Shown here: positions 6,816 to 14,590 of the stretch, piece by piece
Numbering within the stretch: position 1 is the stretch's first letter
Layout of the letters: every line of letters begins with the position of its first letter
Assembly: GCA_021789595.1 (NCBI GenBank)
Contig: JAJYJJ010000018.1
Coordinates: 1 to 41,738, forward strand
Reading direction: 5' to 3'
DNA: 41,738 bases
From: Nitrospirota bacterium
GTDB lineage: Bacteria; Nitrospirota; Thermodesulfovibrionia; UBA6902; JAJYJJ01
Position numbers and translations under genes: made by a program
Notes under the pieces: generated by a model
Told to the model about the DNA's origin: nothing
The model's database searches: none
Seen by the model: only the letters and a program-made list of their open reading frames with translations

Positions 6816-8110
6816 CGGCCTATCGAGTAATACTTAAACCCCAGCTCCTTCATCCTGGCCGGTTCATATATATTTCTCAGGTCAAAAAAGAATGGACTTT
6901 TTAAAGACCTCTTTATCCTCTGCAAATCGAGATTCCTCAACTGATTCCACTCTGTAACAATAACAAGGGCATCCGCCCCCTTGACCGCATCATAGGCGTC
7001 CTTACAGTAATCCACCTCTGGAAGCAGAGCCTTTGCATCCTCCATTGAAGCGGGGTCCCATGCCTTACACCTTGCCCCTTCCCTGATAAGGCCGTTTATG
7101 ATGGCAATGGACGGCGCCTCCCGGATGTCATTGGTGTTTGGTTTAAAGGAAAGCCCGAGTATTGCAATCGTCTTTCCCTTTACTCCGCCTATTGCGCCTT
7201 TTATCTTCTCTATCATCCTCAATCTCTGTGCCTCATTGACCTCTGCCGAGGCCTGCACTATCTTCATGTCAACGCCCTTTTCCTTTGCAATCTGTATAAG
7301 GGCAAGGGTATCCTTTGGAAAACATGAGCCTCCATAGCCAGGGCCTGGATGCAGGAACTTGGAGCCTATCCTCTGGTCAAGGCCCATGCCCTTTGCAACC
7401 ATATGGACATCCGCGCCGACTGCCTCGCAGAGGTTCGCTATCTCGTTTATAAAGGATACCTTTGTTGCGAGGAATGCATTTGACGCATACTTTATCAACT
7501 CTGCCGTCTCTATATTTGTAATGACAAACGGCGTCTCTATGAGATAAAGCGGTCTGTAGATGTCCTTCATTATCGCAACAGCCTGCTGGCTCTTTGCACC
7601 TATCACGACCCTGTTCGGCCTCATGAAATCATCTATCGCAGCGCCTTCCCTTAAGAATTCAGGGTTTGAGACTATGTCAAAGTCAACCTGTTCTTTACGC
7701 CTCTTTGAGATAATATCCCTTATCCTCTTTCCTGTGCCGACAGGCACAGTGCTTTTCATGGCAATGACCTTGTAGCCGTCTATGTGCCGGGCGATCTCTC
7801 CTGCAACCTCTTCAACATACTTGAGGTCAGCAGAGCCGTCTCCCCTCGGCGGTGTGCCGACGGCTATGAAGATTACAAGGGAGGATTCAACCGCATCCGA
7901 GACCCTTGTTGTAAATTCAATTCGTCCCTGTTTGATGTTTCTTTCAAGAAGCTCCTCTATTCCAGGCTCATAAAAAGGCACCCGTCCCTTTTTCAGCAGC
8001 CTTATCTTCCTTTCGTCCCTGTCAACGCAGGTTACATTTACCCCGAACTCAGCAAAACATGCGCCTGTAACAAGCCCCACATAACCTGTTCCTATAATCC
8101 CTATATGCAT
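6812..8110 (-). CDS. ugd: UDP-glucose 6-dehydrogenase
   Basis: A 432-residue cytosolic enzyme that oxidises UDP-glucose to UDP-glucuronate with two NAD+. The Rossmann motif GTGYVGLVTGACFAE is at residues 7-21. The central domain carries NPEFLREG (149-156) and the helical linker ETAELIKYASNAFLA. The catalytic Cys263 lies in GGSCFPKDT. The C-terminal UDP-binding domain contains ILGLSFKPNTNDIREAPS. All expected parts and the usual length are present. UDP-glucuronate feeds surface polysaccharide or lipid A modification. It lies downstream of DUF3108 and heptosyltransferase genes on the same strand, which fits an envelope-sugar operon. UDP-N-acetyl-mannosamine dehydrogenase is a related alternative, but the overall sequence resembles TuaD/Ugd. 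Confidence 0.92.
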   Translation of the reverse strand: MHIGIIGTGYVGLVTGACFAEFGVNVTCVDRDERKIRLLKKGRVPFYEPGIEELLERNIKQGRIEFTTRVSDAVESSLVIFIAVGTPPRGDGSADLKYVEEVAGEIARHIDGYKVIAMKSTVPVGTGKRIRDIISKRRKEQVDFDIVSNPEFLREGAAIDDFMRPNRVVIGAKSQQAVAIMKDIYRPLYLIETPFVITNIETAELIKYASNAFLATKVSFINEIANLCEAVGADVHMVAKGMGLDQRIGSKFLHPGPGYGGSCFPKDTLALIQIAKEKGVDMKIVQASAEVNEAQRLRMIEKIKGAIGGVKGKTIAILGLSFKPNTNDIREAPSIAIINGLIREGARCKAWDPASMEDAKALLPEVDYCKDAYDAVKGADALVIVTEWNQLRNLDLQRIKRSLKSPFFFDLRNIYEPARMKELGFKYYSIGR

Positions 8111-8132
8111 TTATTCCTCCCGAAAATCCCCC

Positions 8133-8888
8133 TTAGAAATCCCCGCCGACAAGCGTTGCTGTAACATAGCCTACCACAACCTTTGTCTGCATCTTTACCG
8201 GAAGCCTGCGGCTGTCATCCGTAAGCCAGATATACACATCGCCCTTTCGCTGGAAAAAACCCTCTGCTGATTGTAAAAGCGGTTTGACAACTATCGTATC
8301 AAACTGCCCTGCAGCAGTGGAGAGCCTCTCTTTCCTGAGCACCTGAACCTCTACCTTCCACACCTTCTTTGTATCAAACATCTCTATGTATGTCGGCCTG
8401 CCTATCTCAAGAGGCTCGGTCCTCAGCTTATAAAAGCCTGACAGCGGATCCAATACATCCCGGGGCACATCATGCTCCTCCTTCTGTCCGTTGAGGTGGT
8501 TGTAGAATATCGCCTTTCCCCTGTCCTGCTTAAAGACCACTTCCTTATTGCTCCTGTATCTGCCTTCCCTCTGTCTTATCCTGTAGTTTGATGCGCGGTT
8601 ATCTATCATAATGCTCTCTGCAAAATCCTCAACCGTGTAAAATACAGATACCCATTTTGCAGAATGCGCTGTTGATACTATATATCTTTTATCTCCGTCC
8701 TGTGTGAATTCAAGGGATGCTGTCCCTGCATTTATGCCTGTCCATGTAAGGTCATAGAGGAATTTCTCTGAACGGTTCACGGTCAACGATTCCCGTTTCC
8801 CATTTCCAGTTTCCCCGTTCCCGGATGCTGCTGTGAGGGAAAAGACAACAAGCAATAAAATGATTAATTTCCATCCCCTATGATTCAT
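8133..8888 (-). CDS. DUF3108 secreted protein
   Basis: A 251-residue exported protein with a signal peptide ending near residue 22. After a short Gly/Asn/Arg-rich stretch (23-40), the DUF3108 domain begins with EKFLYDLTWTGINAGTASLE, the typical opening strands of this beta-rich family. Features such as DPLSGFYKLRT, VEVQVLRKERLSTAAGQF and WLTDDSRRLPVKMQTKV are also characteristic. DUF3108 proteins are periplasmic or envelope proteins of unknown function, often beside LPS or outer-membrane genes. Here the neighbours are a heptosyltransferase 2 bases upstream and Ugd downstream. The stretch at residues 23-40 is encoded by a repetitive gggaaacgggaa-like DNA run (8772-8823), which may be an in-frame repeat insertion. 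Confidence 0.82.
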   Translation of the reverse strand: MNHRGWKLIILLLVVFSLTAASGNGETGNGKRESLTVNRSEKFLYDLTWTGINAGTASLEFTQDGDKRYIVSTAHSAKWVSVFYTVEDFAESIMIDNRASNYRIRQREGRYRSNKEVVFKQDRGKAIFYNHLNGQKEEHDVPRDVLDPLSGFYKLRTEPLEIGRPTYIEMFDTKKVWKVEVQVLRKERLSTAAGQFDTIVVKPLLQSAEGFFQRKGDVYIWLTDDSRRLPVKMQTKVVVGYVTATLVGGDF

Positions 8889-8890
8889 CC

Positions 8891-9922
8891 CTATAAATCC
8901 TCTATCCTTCTGACCTCGGACAATACCCTTTCAACCGTTATCCCCTTCATGCAGTCAAGTTTAACACATTTCTTTTTAAAACATGGAGAACAATCTATAT
9001 CAGATCTTATGGCGATATGGCCTCTGCCGTATGGCCCTGTCCTTTGAGGTGATGTCGGCCCGAATATCGCAATTACAGGGACGCCGAGCGCCGCCGCTAT
9101 ATGCATGGCTCCTGAATCATTGCTTACAACGAACTTAGCGTGCCTCATAATCCCGATAAGCTGCCTGATATCGGTCTTGCCTGCAAGAGAGATTGCATTT
9201 CCCTTTGACAGTCCCACAATCCTTTCAGATGCAGGCTCATCTGCCTTACTGCCGACAACGATTGTCTTTAAGGGAAGATGGGATGCAAGCCTGCCGAATG
9301 ATTCAGCATCCCACCTCTTTGTCTGCCACCTTCCGCCCGGCGCTATGACGGCATATTCCCTGAGCTCATCCTTTATCCATCTGATATCCTCGATGTCGCT
9401 GTCCTTTATTAAGGGCATCGGAAAGATGATGTTTGATATATCGCATCCAACTGCCTCGGCGATCCTCAGATACCTGTCAACAGCGTGCATGTCCTTGCCG
9501 GTTTCTACCCTGTGGGTATAAAAGAATCTGCCTCCTTCCCTTGCATCCTTAAAGCCTATCCTTAATGCCGAGGAGCTTGCCATTGTCAGCAGCCCGCTTC
9601 TGAGCAGGCCCTGAAGGTCTATTGCCATGTCATATCCCTCATTCCTGAGGTCGCTGAATATGCCCTTGAATTCCCTTAATGTGGCTGTGAGCCGTGAGAT
9701 GTCCTTCCACTGCTCCTTGTTTATTATCCACAGCCTGTCTATCATTGGATGTCCATCGAGCAGCCCTTCAAGCCCTTTTGCAATGACCCAGTGTATCCTG
9801 GCTTTGGGGAAGCCTTCCTTGAGCGAATTTAAAAACGGCAGGCTGTGCACAACATCACCGAGGGAGCTCGGCTTGATGACGAGTATCTTTTTTGGCGGTT
9901 TGGTCAGCCTGATTGTTTCCAT
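8891..9922 (-). CDS. LPS heptosyltransferase, glycosyltransferase family 9
   Basis: A 343-residue GT-B enzyme of family GT9. The N-terminal domain opens with ILVIKPSSLGDVVHSLPFL, the acceptor-side signature of heptosyltransferases. The C-terminal donor domain contains YAVIAPGGRWQTKRW and the ADP-heptose-binding segment FVVSNDSGAMHIAAALG followed by VIAIFGPTSPQRTGPYG. These enzymes add L-glycero-D-manno-heptose to Kdo2-lipid A or to inner core heptose on the cytoplasmic face of the inner membrane. Together with Ugd it shows an LPS-bearing outer membrane. WaaC (HepI) and WaaF (HepII) cannot be separated with confidence by eye; the SSLGDVVHSLP motif leans to the HepI type. On the minus strand a TATAAT-like box lies just upstream of the ATG, with no clear -35. 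Confidence 0.88.
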   Translation of the reverse strand: METIRLTKPPKKILVIKPSSLGDVVHSLPFLNSLKEGFPKARIHWVIAKGLEGLLDGHPMIDRLWIINKEQWKDISRLTATLREFKGIFSDLRNEGYDMAIDLQGLLRSGLLTMASSSALRIGFKDAREGGRFFYTHRVETGKDMHAVDRYLRIAEAVGCDISNIIFPMPLIKDSDIEDIRWIKDELREYAVIAPGGRWQTKRWDAESFGRLASHLPLKTIVVGSKADEPASERIVGLSKGNAISLAGKTDIRQLIGIMRHAKFVVSNDSGAMHIAAALGVPVIAIFGPTSPQRTGPYGRGHIAIRSDIDCSPCFKKKCVKLDCMKGITVERVLSEVRRIEDL

Positions 9923-10024
9923 CGGCTACTATTATAACATTGTGTTTTGGATTTGATTCATTAAATTCCCCCCTTTGACCCCTCTGTATCCCCCCTTACT
10001 AAGGGGGGAATTAAAGGGGGGTTT

Positions 10025-10123
10025 GAGGGGGGATTTTTGAAAGAATAAAATCATTCATAAAATCTCCCTTAATCCCTCTTTGCCAAAGAGGGAAATTATT
10101 TTTTTACCTGCTTTTTTGTCGCA
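10025..10123 (+). repeat. 99-bp direct repeat, left copy, upstream of hicBA
   Basis: This segment is identical, base for base, to 10631-10729, and the pair brackets the hicBA module. It contains a perfect hairpin, ccctctttg/caaagaggg at 10074-10092, followed by a T-rich stretch, so each copy can act as a terminator on the + strand. Similarity extends loosely outward into C-run/G-run stretches on the left (9961-10024), where another hairpin, ccccccttactaagggggg, sits at 9990-10008. The remaining 68 bases up to hicB are non-coding and hold a TATAAT at 10174-10179; the TTGACA at 10145-10150 is 23 bases away, too far for a standard promoter. Confidence 0.9.
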
Positions 10124-10191
10124 CATGCGGGCCTGACATAATCCTTGACAAAAGCCCTTTTTTATGGGAACCTTATAATTGAGGTGAGAGG

Positions 10192-10392
10192 ATGAAATAC
10201 AGAGTTATTATAGAGCCAGCCGAAGAAGGCGGATTCACTGCATATGTCCCTGCATTGAGGGGCTGTGTCTCAGAAGGAGAGACCGAAGAAGAAACTCTTC
10301 AGAATATAAAAGAAGCAATAACAGATTATCTTGCAGTGCTTGAGGAAATAACCGCTGGTAAAAAGACATATGAAGTTGAGGTCACTGCTTAA
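10192..10392 (+). CDS. hicB: HicB-family antitoxin
   Basis: A 66-residue protein with the single-domain HicB fold: KYRVIIEPAEEGGFTAYVPA, then LRGCVSEGETEEETLQNIKE and a terminal helix. The L.GC.S.G.T.EEA.. pattern is diagnostic of the family. No C-terminal DNA-binding domain is present; this is a short form. HicB neutralises the HicA mRNA interferase and usually represses its own operon. The gene is directly followed by hicA with no gap, in the hicB-hicA order. GAGGTGAGAGG precedes the ATG. The pair sits exactly between two 99-bp direct repeats, suggesting it moves or was duplicated as a block. Confidence 0.88.
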   Translation: MKYRVIIEPAEEGGFTAYVPALRGCVSEGETEEETLQNIKEAITDYLAVLEEITAGKKTYEVEVTA

Positions 10393-10605
10393 TTGGGAGA
10401 GGTTCCTTCAGTCAACCATAAACGGGTTGTAAGGGCATTGGAAAGAAGGGATTTCAAAATAGTGAGGCAAGGCAAACATATAACTATGACAGACGGCCAT
10501 CACATAGTCGTAATACCAAGAAATAACCCGATAAAGAGGAAGACACTCTTAAATATTCTCGATGGCGCTGGATTGACGGTTGAGGAGTTTAAGGAACTTC
10601 TTTAA
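10393..10605 (+). CDS. hicA: HicA-family toxin (mRNA interferase)
   Basis: A 70-residue protein of the HicA/YcfA family, a small dsRBD-like fold that cleaves mRNA. The N-terminal helix VNHKRVVRALERRDFKIVRQ is followed by GKHITM, where His29 is the expected catalytic residue, then HIVVIPRNNPIKRKTLLNIL and a final helix VEEFKELL. All family parts are present, so the toxin looks intact. The start is TTG at 10393, directly after the hicB stop; there is no in-frame ATG early enough to keep the first helix. Translation is probably coupled to hicB. A 99-bp repeat with a terminator-like hairpin begins 25 bases after the stop. Confidence 0.85.
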   Translation: MGEVPSVNHKRVVRALERRDFKIVRQGKHITMTDGHHIVVIPRNNPIKRKTLLNILDGAGLTVEEFKELL

Positions 10606-10630
10606 TTCCCCCCTTTGAAAAAGGGGGGTT

Positions 10631-10729
10631 GAGGGGGGATTTTTGAAAGAATAAAATCATTCATAAAATCTCCCTTAATCCCTCTTTGCCAAAGAGGGAA
10701 ATTATTTTTTTACCTGCTTTTTTGTCGCA
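10631..10729 (+). repeat. 99-bp direct repeat, right copy, downstream of hicBA
   Basis: Perfect copy of 10025-10123, offset by 606 bases. It contains the same ccctctttg/caaagaggg hairpin (10680-10698) followed by a T-rich run, a plausible terminator for hicBA. Confidence 0.9.
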
Positions 10730-10764
10730 GACCCTATCGTGAATCGTGAAGCGTGGCAGCATAT

Positions 10765-10793
10765 TTGACAACCTCCAATGTTTTTGCTATGCT
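10765..10793 (+). promoter_or_regulatory. Predicted promoter of coiled-coil gene, cassette type A
   Basis: TTGACA at 10765-10770, a 17-base spacer ending in TTTTTGC, and TATGCT at 10788-10793 form a strong sigma70 promoter with an extended -10 (TGC before the -10). GGAGGTG at 10802-10808 leads into ATG 10813. The block from TTGACA to ATG recurs almost unchanged at 18588-18638. Confidence 0.7.
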
Positions 10794-10812
10794 GATGCTG
10801 TGGAGGTGAAGG

Positions 10813-11256
10813 ATGCCATCTTTGGAGATTGAAGAGAAGGTTGCAAGGCTTGAGGGCAGGCTCGATGAGCACTCAAAATTCTTTGAGTCTATAAGCGTAA
10901 AGCTTACCCTGCTTGAAGAAAGGGGCGATAGAAACAGGGAGGAGATTGAAAAGAGGATAATCAGCCTTGAGAACAAGCTTGACGACAGGATAGACTCTTT
11001 GAGGGCAGAGCTCGGTAGCAGGATAGATGCAGTTGATAGGAAGCTCGATAGCAAGATAGATTCTGTAAATAGCAGGATAGATTCTGTAAATAGCAAGATA
11101 GATTCTGTAAATAGCAGGATAGATTCTGTAAGGGCGGGGCTTGATGCAAAGATAGATTCTGTGAGGGCAGAGCTTAGCAGAAACTTCAGGTGGATAGTCG
11201 GCATCCAGATTACAACATGGATAACGATACTCCTCGCTATCCTGTTTAAACGCTAA
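10813..11256 (+). CDS. Coiled-coil protein with C-terminal membrane anchor (KID repeats)
   Basis: A 147-residue protein. Residues 1-120 are almost entirely coiled coil with Leu/Ile/Val at heptad positions. In the middle is a heptad array, KIDSVNS/RIDSVNS, repeated with little change and encoded by 21-bp DNA units (11051-11134). Residues about 124-145 (WIVGIQITTWITILLAILF) form one membrane helix, ending in KR, so the coiled coil should sit on one face of the membrane with a very short tail. Two other genes in this island, at 14591 and 15162, have the same design and a similar anchor. The KID-repeat plus C-terminal anchor layout recalls Borrelia Bdr proteins, but I claim only analogy. The RBS GGAGGTG supports the ATG. 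Function unknown. Confidence 0.8.
   Translation: MPSLEIEEKVARLEGRLDEHSKFFESISVKLTLLEERGDRNREEIEKRIISLENKLDDRIDSLRAELGSRIDAVDRKLDSKIDSVNSRIDSVNSKIDSVNSRIDSVRAGLDAKIDSVRAELSRNFRWIVGIQITTWITILLAILFKR
11051..11134 (+). repeat. 21-bp in-frame tandem repeat, four copies
   Basis: Four consecutive 21-base units beginning gcaagatagattctg or gcaggatagattctg lie at 11051, 11072, 11093 and 11114; each encodes one coiled-coil heptad. Copies differ at one or two bases, except the last, whose end diverges. Adding or losing a unit keeps the frame and the heptad register. Confidence 0.92.
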
Positions 11257-11407
11257 AAAATTTATATCTTTTTCTCTTGACAAAGCTGTTTTTTTCTGAT
11301 AGTTTTTAAGGCGTATTATGGATACTGCATGGACAACAATAAGAATCGGGCCGGGATATGTATTAAAGGAGGGGATGAAAAGATTTTTTAATACATGCAT
11401 TTTCCCC

Positions 11408-11436
11408 TTGACAAATTCTCCTGATTTAGATATAAA
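11408..11436 (+). promoter_or_regulatory. Strong predicted sigma70 promoter upstream of the large lipoprotein
   Basis: TTGACA (11408-11413) and TATAAA (11431-11436) are separated by exactly 17 bases. Transcription from about 11443 would cover the 44-codon small ORF and then the large lipoprotein, giving a leader of roughly 210 bases before ATG 11654. The stretch between the coiled-coil stop (11256) and this promoter holds nothing else convincing. Confidence 0.6.
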
Positions 11437-11502
11437 TAGTCCAATGAGTTGCCATGAAGGTATGTATATGCCATATGACAGCATTTATGGAGGGTATTAA
11501 GA

Positions 11503-11637
11503 TTGGGCAGGTCTTACATAATTTTATCTAATCTTAAAAACGGAAGGGAGGTGGTTGGTACTCTCTCAAAAGGTTTTCTCAGCGGTGTAAGGCAGGGCAT
11601 CAGCCTTGCAAAAAATGCAGCTCGTAATCTTTCTTAG
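11503..11637 (+). CDS. Possible 44-residue small protein in the lipoprotein leader
   Basis: A short reading frame with a TTG start, preceded by GGAGGG at 11490-11495, and a TAG stop at 11635-11637. The protein is basic and amphipathic. It begins GRSYIILSNLKNGREVV and ends with a Gly- and Ala-rich helix-like stretch, GFLSGVRQGISLAKNAARNL. It lies between the promoter at 11408 and the ribosome site of the large lipoprotein, so it would be the first gene of that transcript. No family is recognised. The evidence is only a ribosome site, correct spacing and a protein-like composition; it could be a leader peptide, an unannotated small protein or chance. An alternative frame, ATG 11375, overlaps the promoter and is less likely. 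Confidence 0.35.
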   Translation: MGRSYIILSNLKNGREVVGTLSKGFLSGVRQGISLAKNAARNLS

Positions 11638-11653
11638 AAAAGGAGGTCTTAAA

Positions 11654-14464
11654 ATGAAGTTAAGCAAGAAAAAAGGAATTGCATATAGCCTGCTAATCGG
11701 CCTAATACTTATTTCCTCACTGGCCTTAGTAGGCTGCGGCGGAGGAGGCGGAGGCGGGACTTCCACACCGACACCGACGCCAACACCTACACCTACACCT
11801 ACAATGCCACCAGGCACATATACAATATCTGCCAATGGCGGCACAGGCTCATCAACTGGAGGCGCTGGAGGGAATGGTGGTGAATTTTACGTCTCAGGTG
11901 CAACAATTGCCCAGGTATTAAGGACAGGAGTGGCAAGTGCATCATTCACAACACCGAGCGTAACTGCGCCAGCAGTAACATCAGGGGCAGGGCCATATCC
12001 AAAGAACATCACACTTTCAGCAGACTTCTCAGCCGACCTTGCAGACACTACCGCATGGGGAGTGTGGGCAGATGGAGTCAAGGCTTATGGAGCGGGGGTA
12101 TATCAGGTAAGGGCATCAGCCCCGAATGACAACATGCCAGCAACAGGCCTTGTAATAGCAGACAATCAAACAGCAGTGATAAACCTTAATATAGTCAATA
12201 CCAATAATGGAAATGCTCCAGGCAGTGTCTATATAATCATGGGTAGTAACACCTATGTAGCCCATGGCGGGAGCGCTACATACAACCTTGTTCCCTATGA
12301 TATAATCCTTGGCAATAACTCAAAGCTCGTTATCAACTACCCATCAGGCGGCGCAAGCACAGGATTAAGCGTAAACATCATATGCAGGCAGCTTGTGATG
12401 GGCTCAGGCTCAAGCATAGTTGCACAGGCAGGAGGAGCAAGTGTTGACGGCGTTAACCTCTATATATATACAGGTGAATCACCCACAGCCGTAGGCGGAA
12501 GCTTCCCGAACGGTCCATCATATAACTCAGGCCAGATACAGTCCATCAATACATCAGGCCTTAATGCAACAGGCAATGGCGGATTGGGCGGGTTTATTGG
12601 CATCTCCACCCAATTTGTTAACTACACAGGCGGCTGGACATACACATGGGTAGACCACAGCCTCGGTATCACAGGCGGGACACTCGACACACACGGCGGA
12701 AGCTCAACATCAGCAGGCAATGGCGGCTATGGCGGAGGGGTAGATATAATGGTCTCTGCTGAGGCCTTAACAGGAAGCACCATATACAATGCAGCAGCCA
12801 TAAACACCAATGGAGGCAATGGCGCAGGCGCAGCAGGCTTTGGCGGTAATGGCGGAGTGGTATATATCCGTGGCAGAGATATCTCATCGCCTACAAACCA
12901 CAATAACCACATCCAGACCGTATTCAACTCAGGGGCAATAACAGCAAATGGCGGTAATGGCGCTGGCACAGGCAATGGCGGATATGCAAGTAGTGTATAC
13001 TTCTACCAGAATAATCACAATGCACTTCAGACCATTAACACTGGCAGCATAACAGCAAACGGAGGCAATGGTGGCACTGGTGGCACTGTTGGCGGTGATG
13101 CTGGCTATATCGACATATACGATTCTGAAAACACCTATAACACAGGTGCACTCACAGCCAATGGCGGAGCATCCTCAGCAAACAGCACATGGGGCGGCGG
13201 CCGTGGGTATATCGACTTAGAAGCCTACTATACAATATCCTATCGCGGCCAGCCAGGAAACCTCTATAACTCAGGAGCCTTGACAACAAAAGGCGGCGAT
13301 TCCACAGGCACCAATGCCACAGGCGGGATGCCATATATGATTTATCTGTATGCCGAGGGCTCCTCAACAGCAGGCGGACAGATCTATAACACAGGAAACC
13401 TCACCCAGCAGGGCGGCAATGCAACAGTAGGCACAGGCGGCACAGGCGGCTATGCAGGACAGGAAGGCTGGTTTGACATCTACATGTATGCTGACAACAA
13501 CATCTTTAATACAGGAAACCTCACCCTGCAGGGCGGCAATGGCTCGCTGAATGGCGGAGCTGGCTATGACTACTACTGGCCCTGGTCCGGTTATGGTATC
13601 TACATCTACGCCTATTCGGGTGTTGCCAACATCTCAGGCAACCTCTCAGCCAACGGCGGAAACGGCACAACAGGCAATGGCGGATATGGCGGACCAATTG
13701 ATGTCTACGCGCCCAAGGTAACCCTGTTTGGCTATGACCATGCAAACATCAATGGCGGCTCTGCAGCGCCAGGCGGTTATGGAGGAAACTATATTATATC
13801 CTCCAGCCAACTCACCTGGAATGAGGCGGATGTCAATGTCAATGGCGGAAACGACCCTGCTGGAAACGGCGGCGACGGCGGCTATGTTTCCCTCTGGTCA
13901 GATGTAAAGGTCGTGAACAAAGGCGCCATCACAGGCAATGGAGGAAATGGCAAGGCCAATGGCGGATATGGAGCGGGTGTGCGTATAAACTCAAATGACA
14001 GGGCAGAGAACTATGGCAACATAACAGCCAATGGCGGTGTAGCCTCTGATATAGCAGCAGGCATGGGAGGCAATGGCGGCTATGTGGCAGTTGGCGATTA
14101 TTATGACCCAAAAACAGCGACAAACACAGGGGTAATCAATGTGCTTGGAGGCTATGGCCCGCTGTTTGGCGGACTTGGCGGAGAATTCCTGATGCATGCT
14201 GTAACAAGCGTAACAGAGTCAGCCAATGCAAGCGCAAACGGTGGCAACGCATCCATGACCAATGGCAGAGGCGGCGAAGGCGGAGTAATAGACCTCGACA
14301 CATCCTCAGCCACAACAAAGGTTTCAAGCAATGGTGTAACCGTCACACTCAGCGTGCCAGGCGGTGTAGCCTATATGAACGGGCCGTTAGGGTTCATCTA
14401 CATAGACGGGACAGATGTAACACCGAAAACAGGGATACTGACAACAGTATTGCCGATGCCGTAA
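11654..14464 (+). CDS. Large Gly/Asn-rich repeat lipoprotein, likely surface beta-solenoid
   Basis: A 936-residue lipoprotein. The signal sequence ends in LVGC with Cys28 as the lipidation site, followed by a poly-Gly run and a Thr-Pro linker (about 36-48). From about residue 250 to 900 it consists of irregular repeats of 30-50 residues built on NGGNG...GNGGYGG followed by a short beta strand such as VYIRGRD, IDIYDSE or IYIYAYSG, often introduced by YNTGALT or INTNGG. This pattern predicts a right-handed beta-solenoid with Asn/Gly turns. AAAAGGAGG 7 bases before ATG 11654 decides the start; an upstream in-frame ATG at 11606 has none. No known enzyme motif is seen. An adhesin, matrix or surface-layer role is plausible from composition and lipidation only. 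The last 22 coding bases and following DNA are copied at 16801. Confidence 0.82.
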   Translation: MKLSKKKGIAYSLLIGLILISSLALVGCGGGGGGGTSTPTPTPTPTPTPTMPPGTYTISANGGTGSSTGGAGGNGGEFYVSGATIAQVLRTGVASASFTTPSVTAPAVTSGAGPYPKNITLSADFSADLADTTAWGVWADGVKAYGAGVYQVRASAPNDNMPATGLVIADNQTAVINLNIVNTNNGNAPGSVYIIMGSNTYVAHGGSATYNLVPYDIILGNNSKLVINYPSGGASTGLSVNIICRQLVMGSGSSIVAQAGGASVDGVNLYIYTGESPTAVGGSFPNGPSYNSGQIQSINTSGLNATGNGGLGGFIGISTQFVNYTGGWTYTWVDHSLGITGGTLDTHGGSSTSAGNGGYGGGVDIMVSAEALTGSTIYNAAAINTNGGNGAGAAGFGGNGGVVYIRGRDISSPTNHNNHIQTVFNSGAITANGGNGAGTGNGGYASSVYFYQNNHNALQTINTGSITANGGNGGTGGTVGGDAGYIDIYDSENTYNTGALTANGGASSANSTWGGGRGYIDLEAYYTISYRGQPGNLYNSGALTTKGGDSTGTNATGGMPYMIYLYAEGSSTAGGQIYNTGNLTQQGGNATVGTGGTGGYAGQEGWFDIYMYADNNIFNTGNLTLQGGNGSLNGGAGYDYYWPWSGYGIYIYAYSGVANISGNLSANGGNGTTGNGGYGGPIDVYAPKVTLFGYDHANINGGSAAPGGYGGNYIISSSQLTWNEADVNVNGGNDPAGNGGDGGYVSLWSDVKVVNKGAITGNGGNGKANGGYGAGVRINSNDRAENYGNITANGGVASDIAAGMGGNGGYVAVGDYYDPKTATNTGVINVLGGYGPLFGGLGGEFLMHAVTSVTESANASANGGNASMTNGRGGEGGVIDLDTSSATTKVSSNGVTVTLSVPGGVAYMNGPLGFIYIDGTDVTPKTGILTTVLPMP

Positions 14465-14489
14465 CGGCATAAACAGGAAGGACTGGATA

Positions 14490-14520
14490 GAGGCGGGGCG
14501 AATGCCCCGCCTCTTTTTTT
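14490..14520 (+). terminator. Cassette terminator T1
   Basis: Perfect 10-bp stem gaggcggggc/gccccgcctc with loop gaat, followed by seven T. It ends the large lipoprotein gene. Its flank ggactggata and the stem recur nearly unchanged at 15007, 15504, 16884 and 17812. Confidence 0.93.
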
Positions 14521-14522
14521 AT

Positions 14523-14551
14523 TTGCAATTTAAGGCATTCTCTGCTAAACT
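14523..14551 (+). promoter_or_regulatory. Predicted promoter, cassette type B, copy 1
   Basis: TTGCAA (14523-14528), a 17-base spacer ending TCTCTGC, and TAAACT (14546-14551). The TGC before the -10 is an extended -10 motif. It begins two bases after the T tract of terminator T1. An identical 29-base promoter is at 15538-15566 and a variant at 18654-18682. Confidence 0.62.
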
Positions 14552-14590
14552 TATCTTGAGATTTCCAATCTGACAACAAAGGAGTTTCTA

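Noticed and set aside
11051-11134. Short regular repeats that could suggest a CRISPR array
   Set aside because: The units are directly adjacent with no spacers, are 21 bases long and read as coiled-coil heptads in one open frame.
11375-11500. 41-codon ORF with AAAGGAGGGG upstream
   Set aside because: The ribosome site abuts the ATG with almost no spacing, and the frame runs through the strong promoter at 11408-11436, which would put transcription start inside it.
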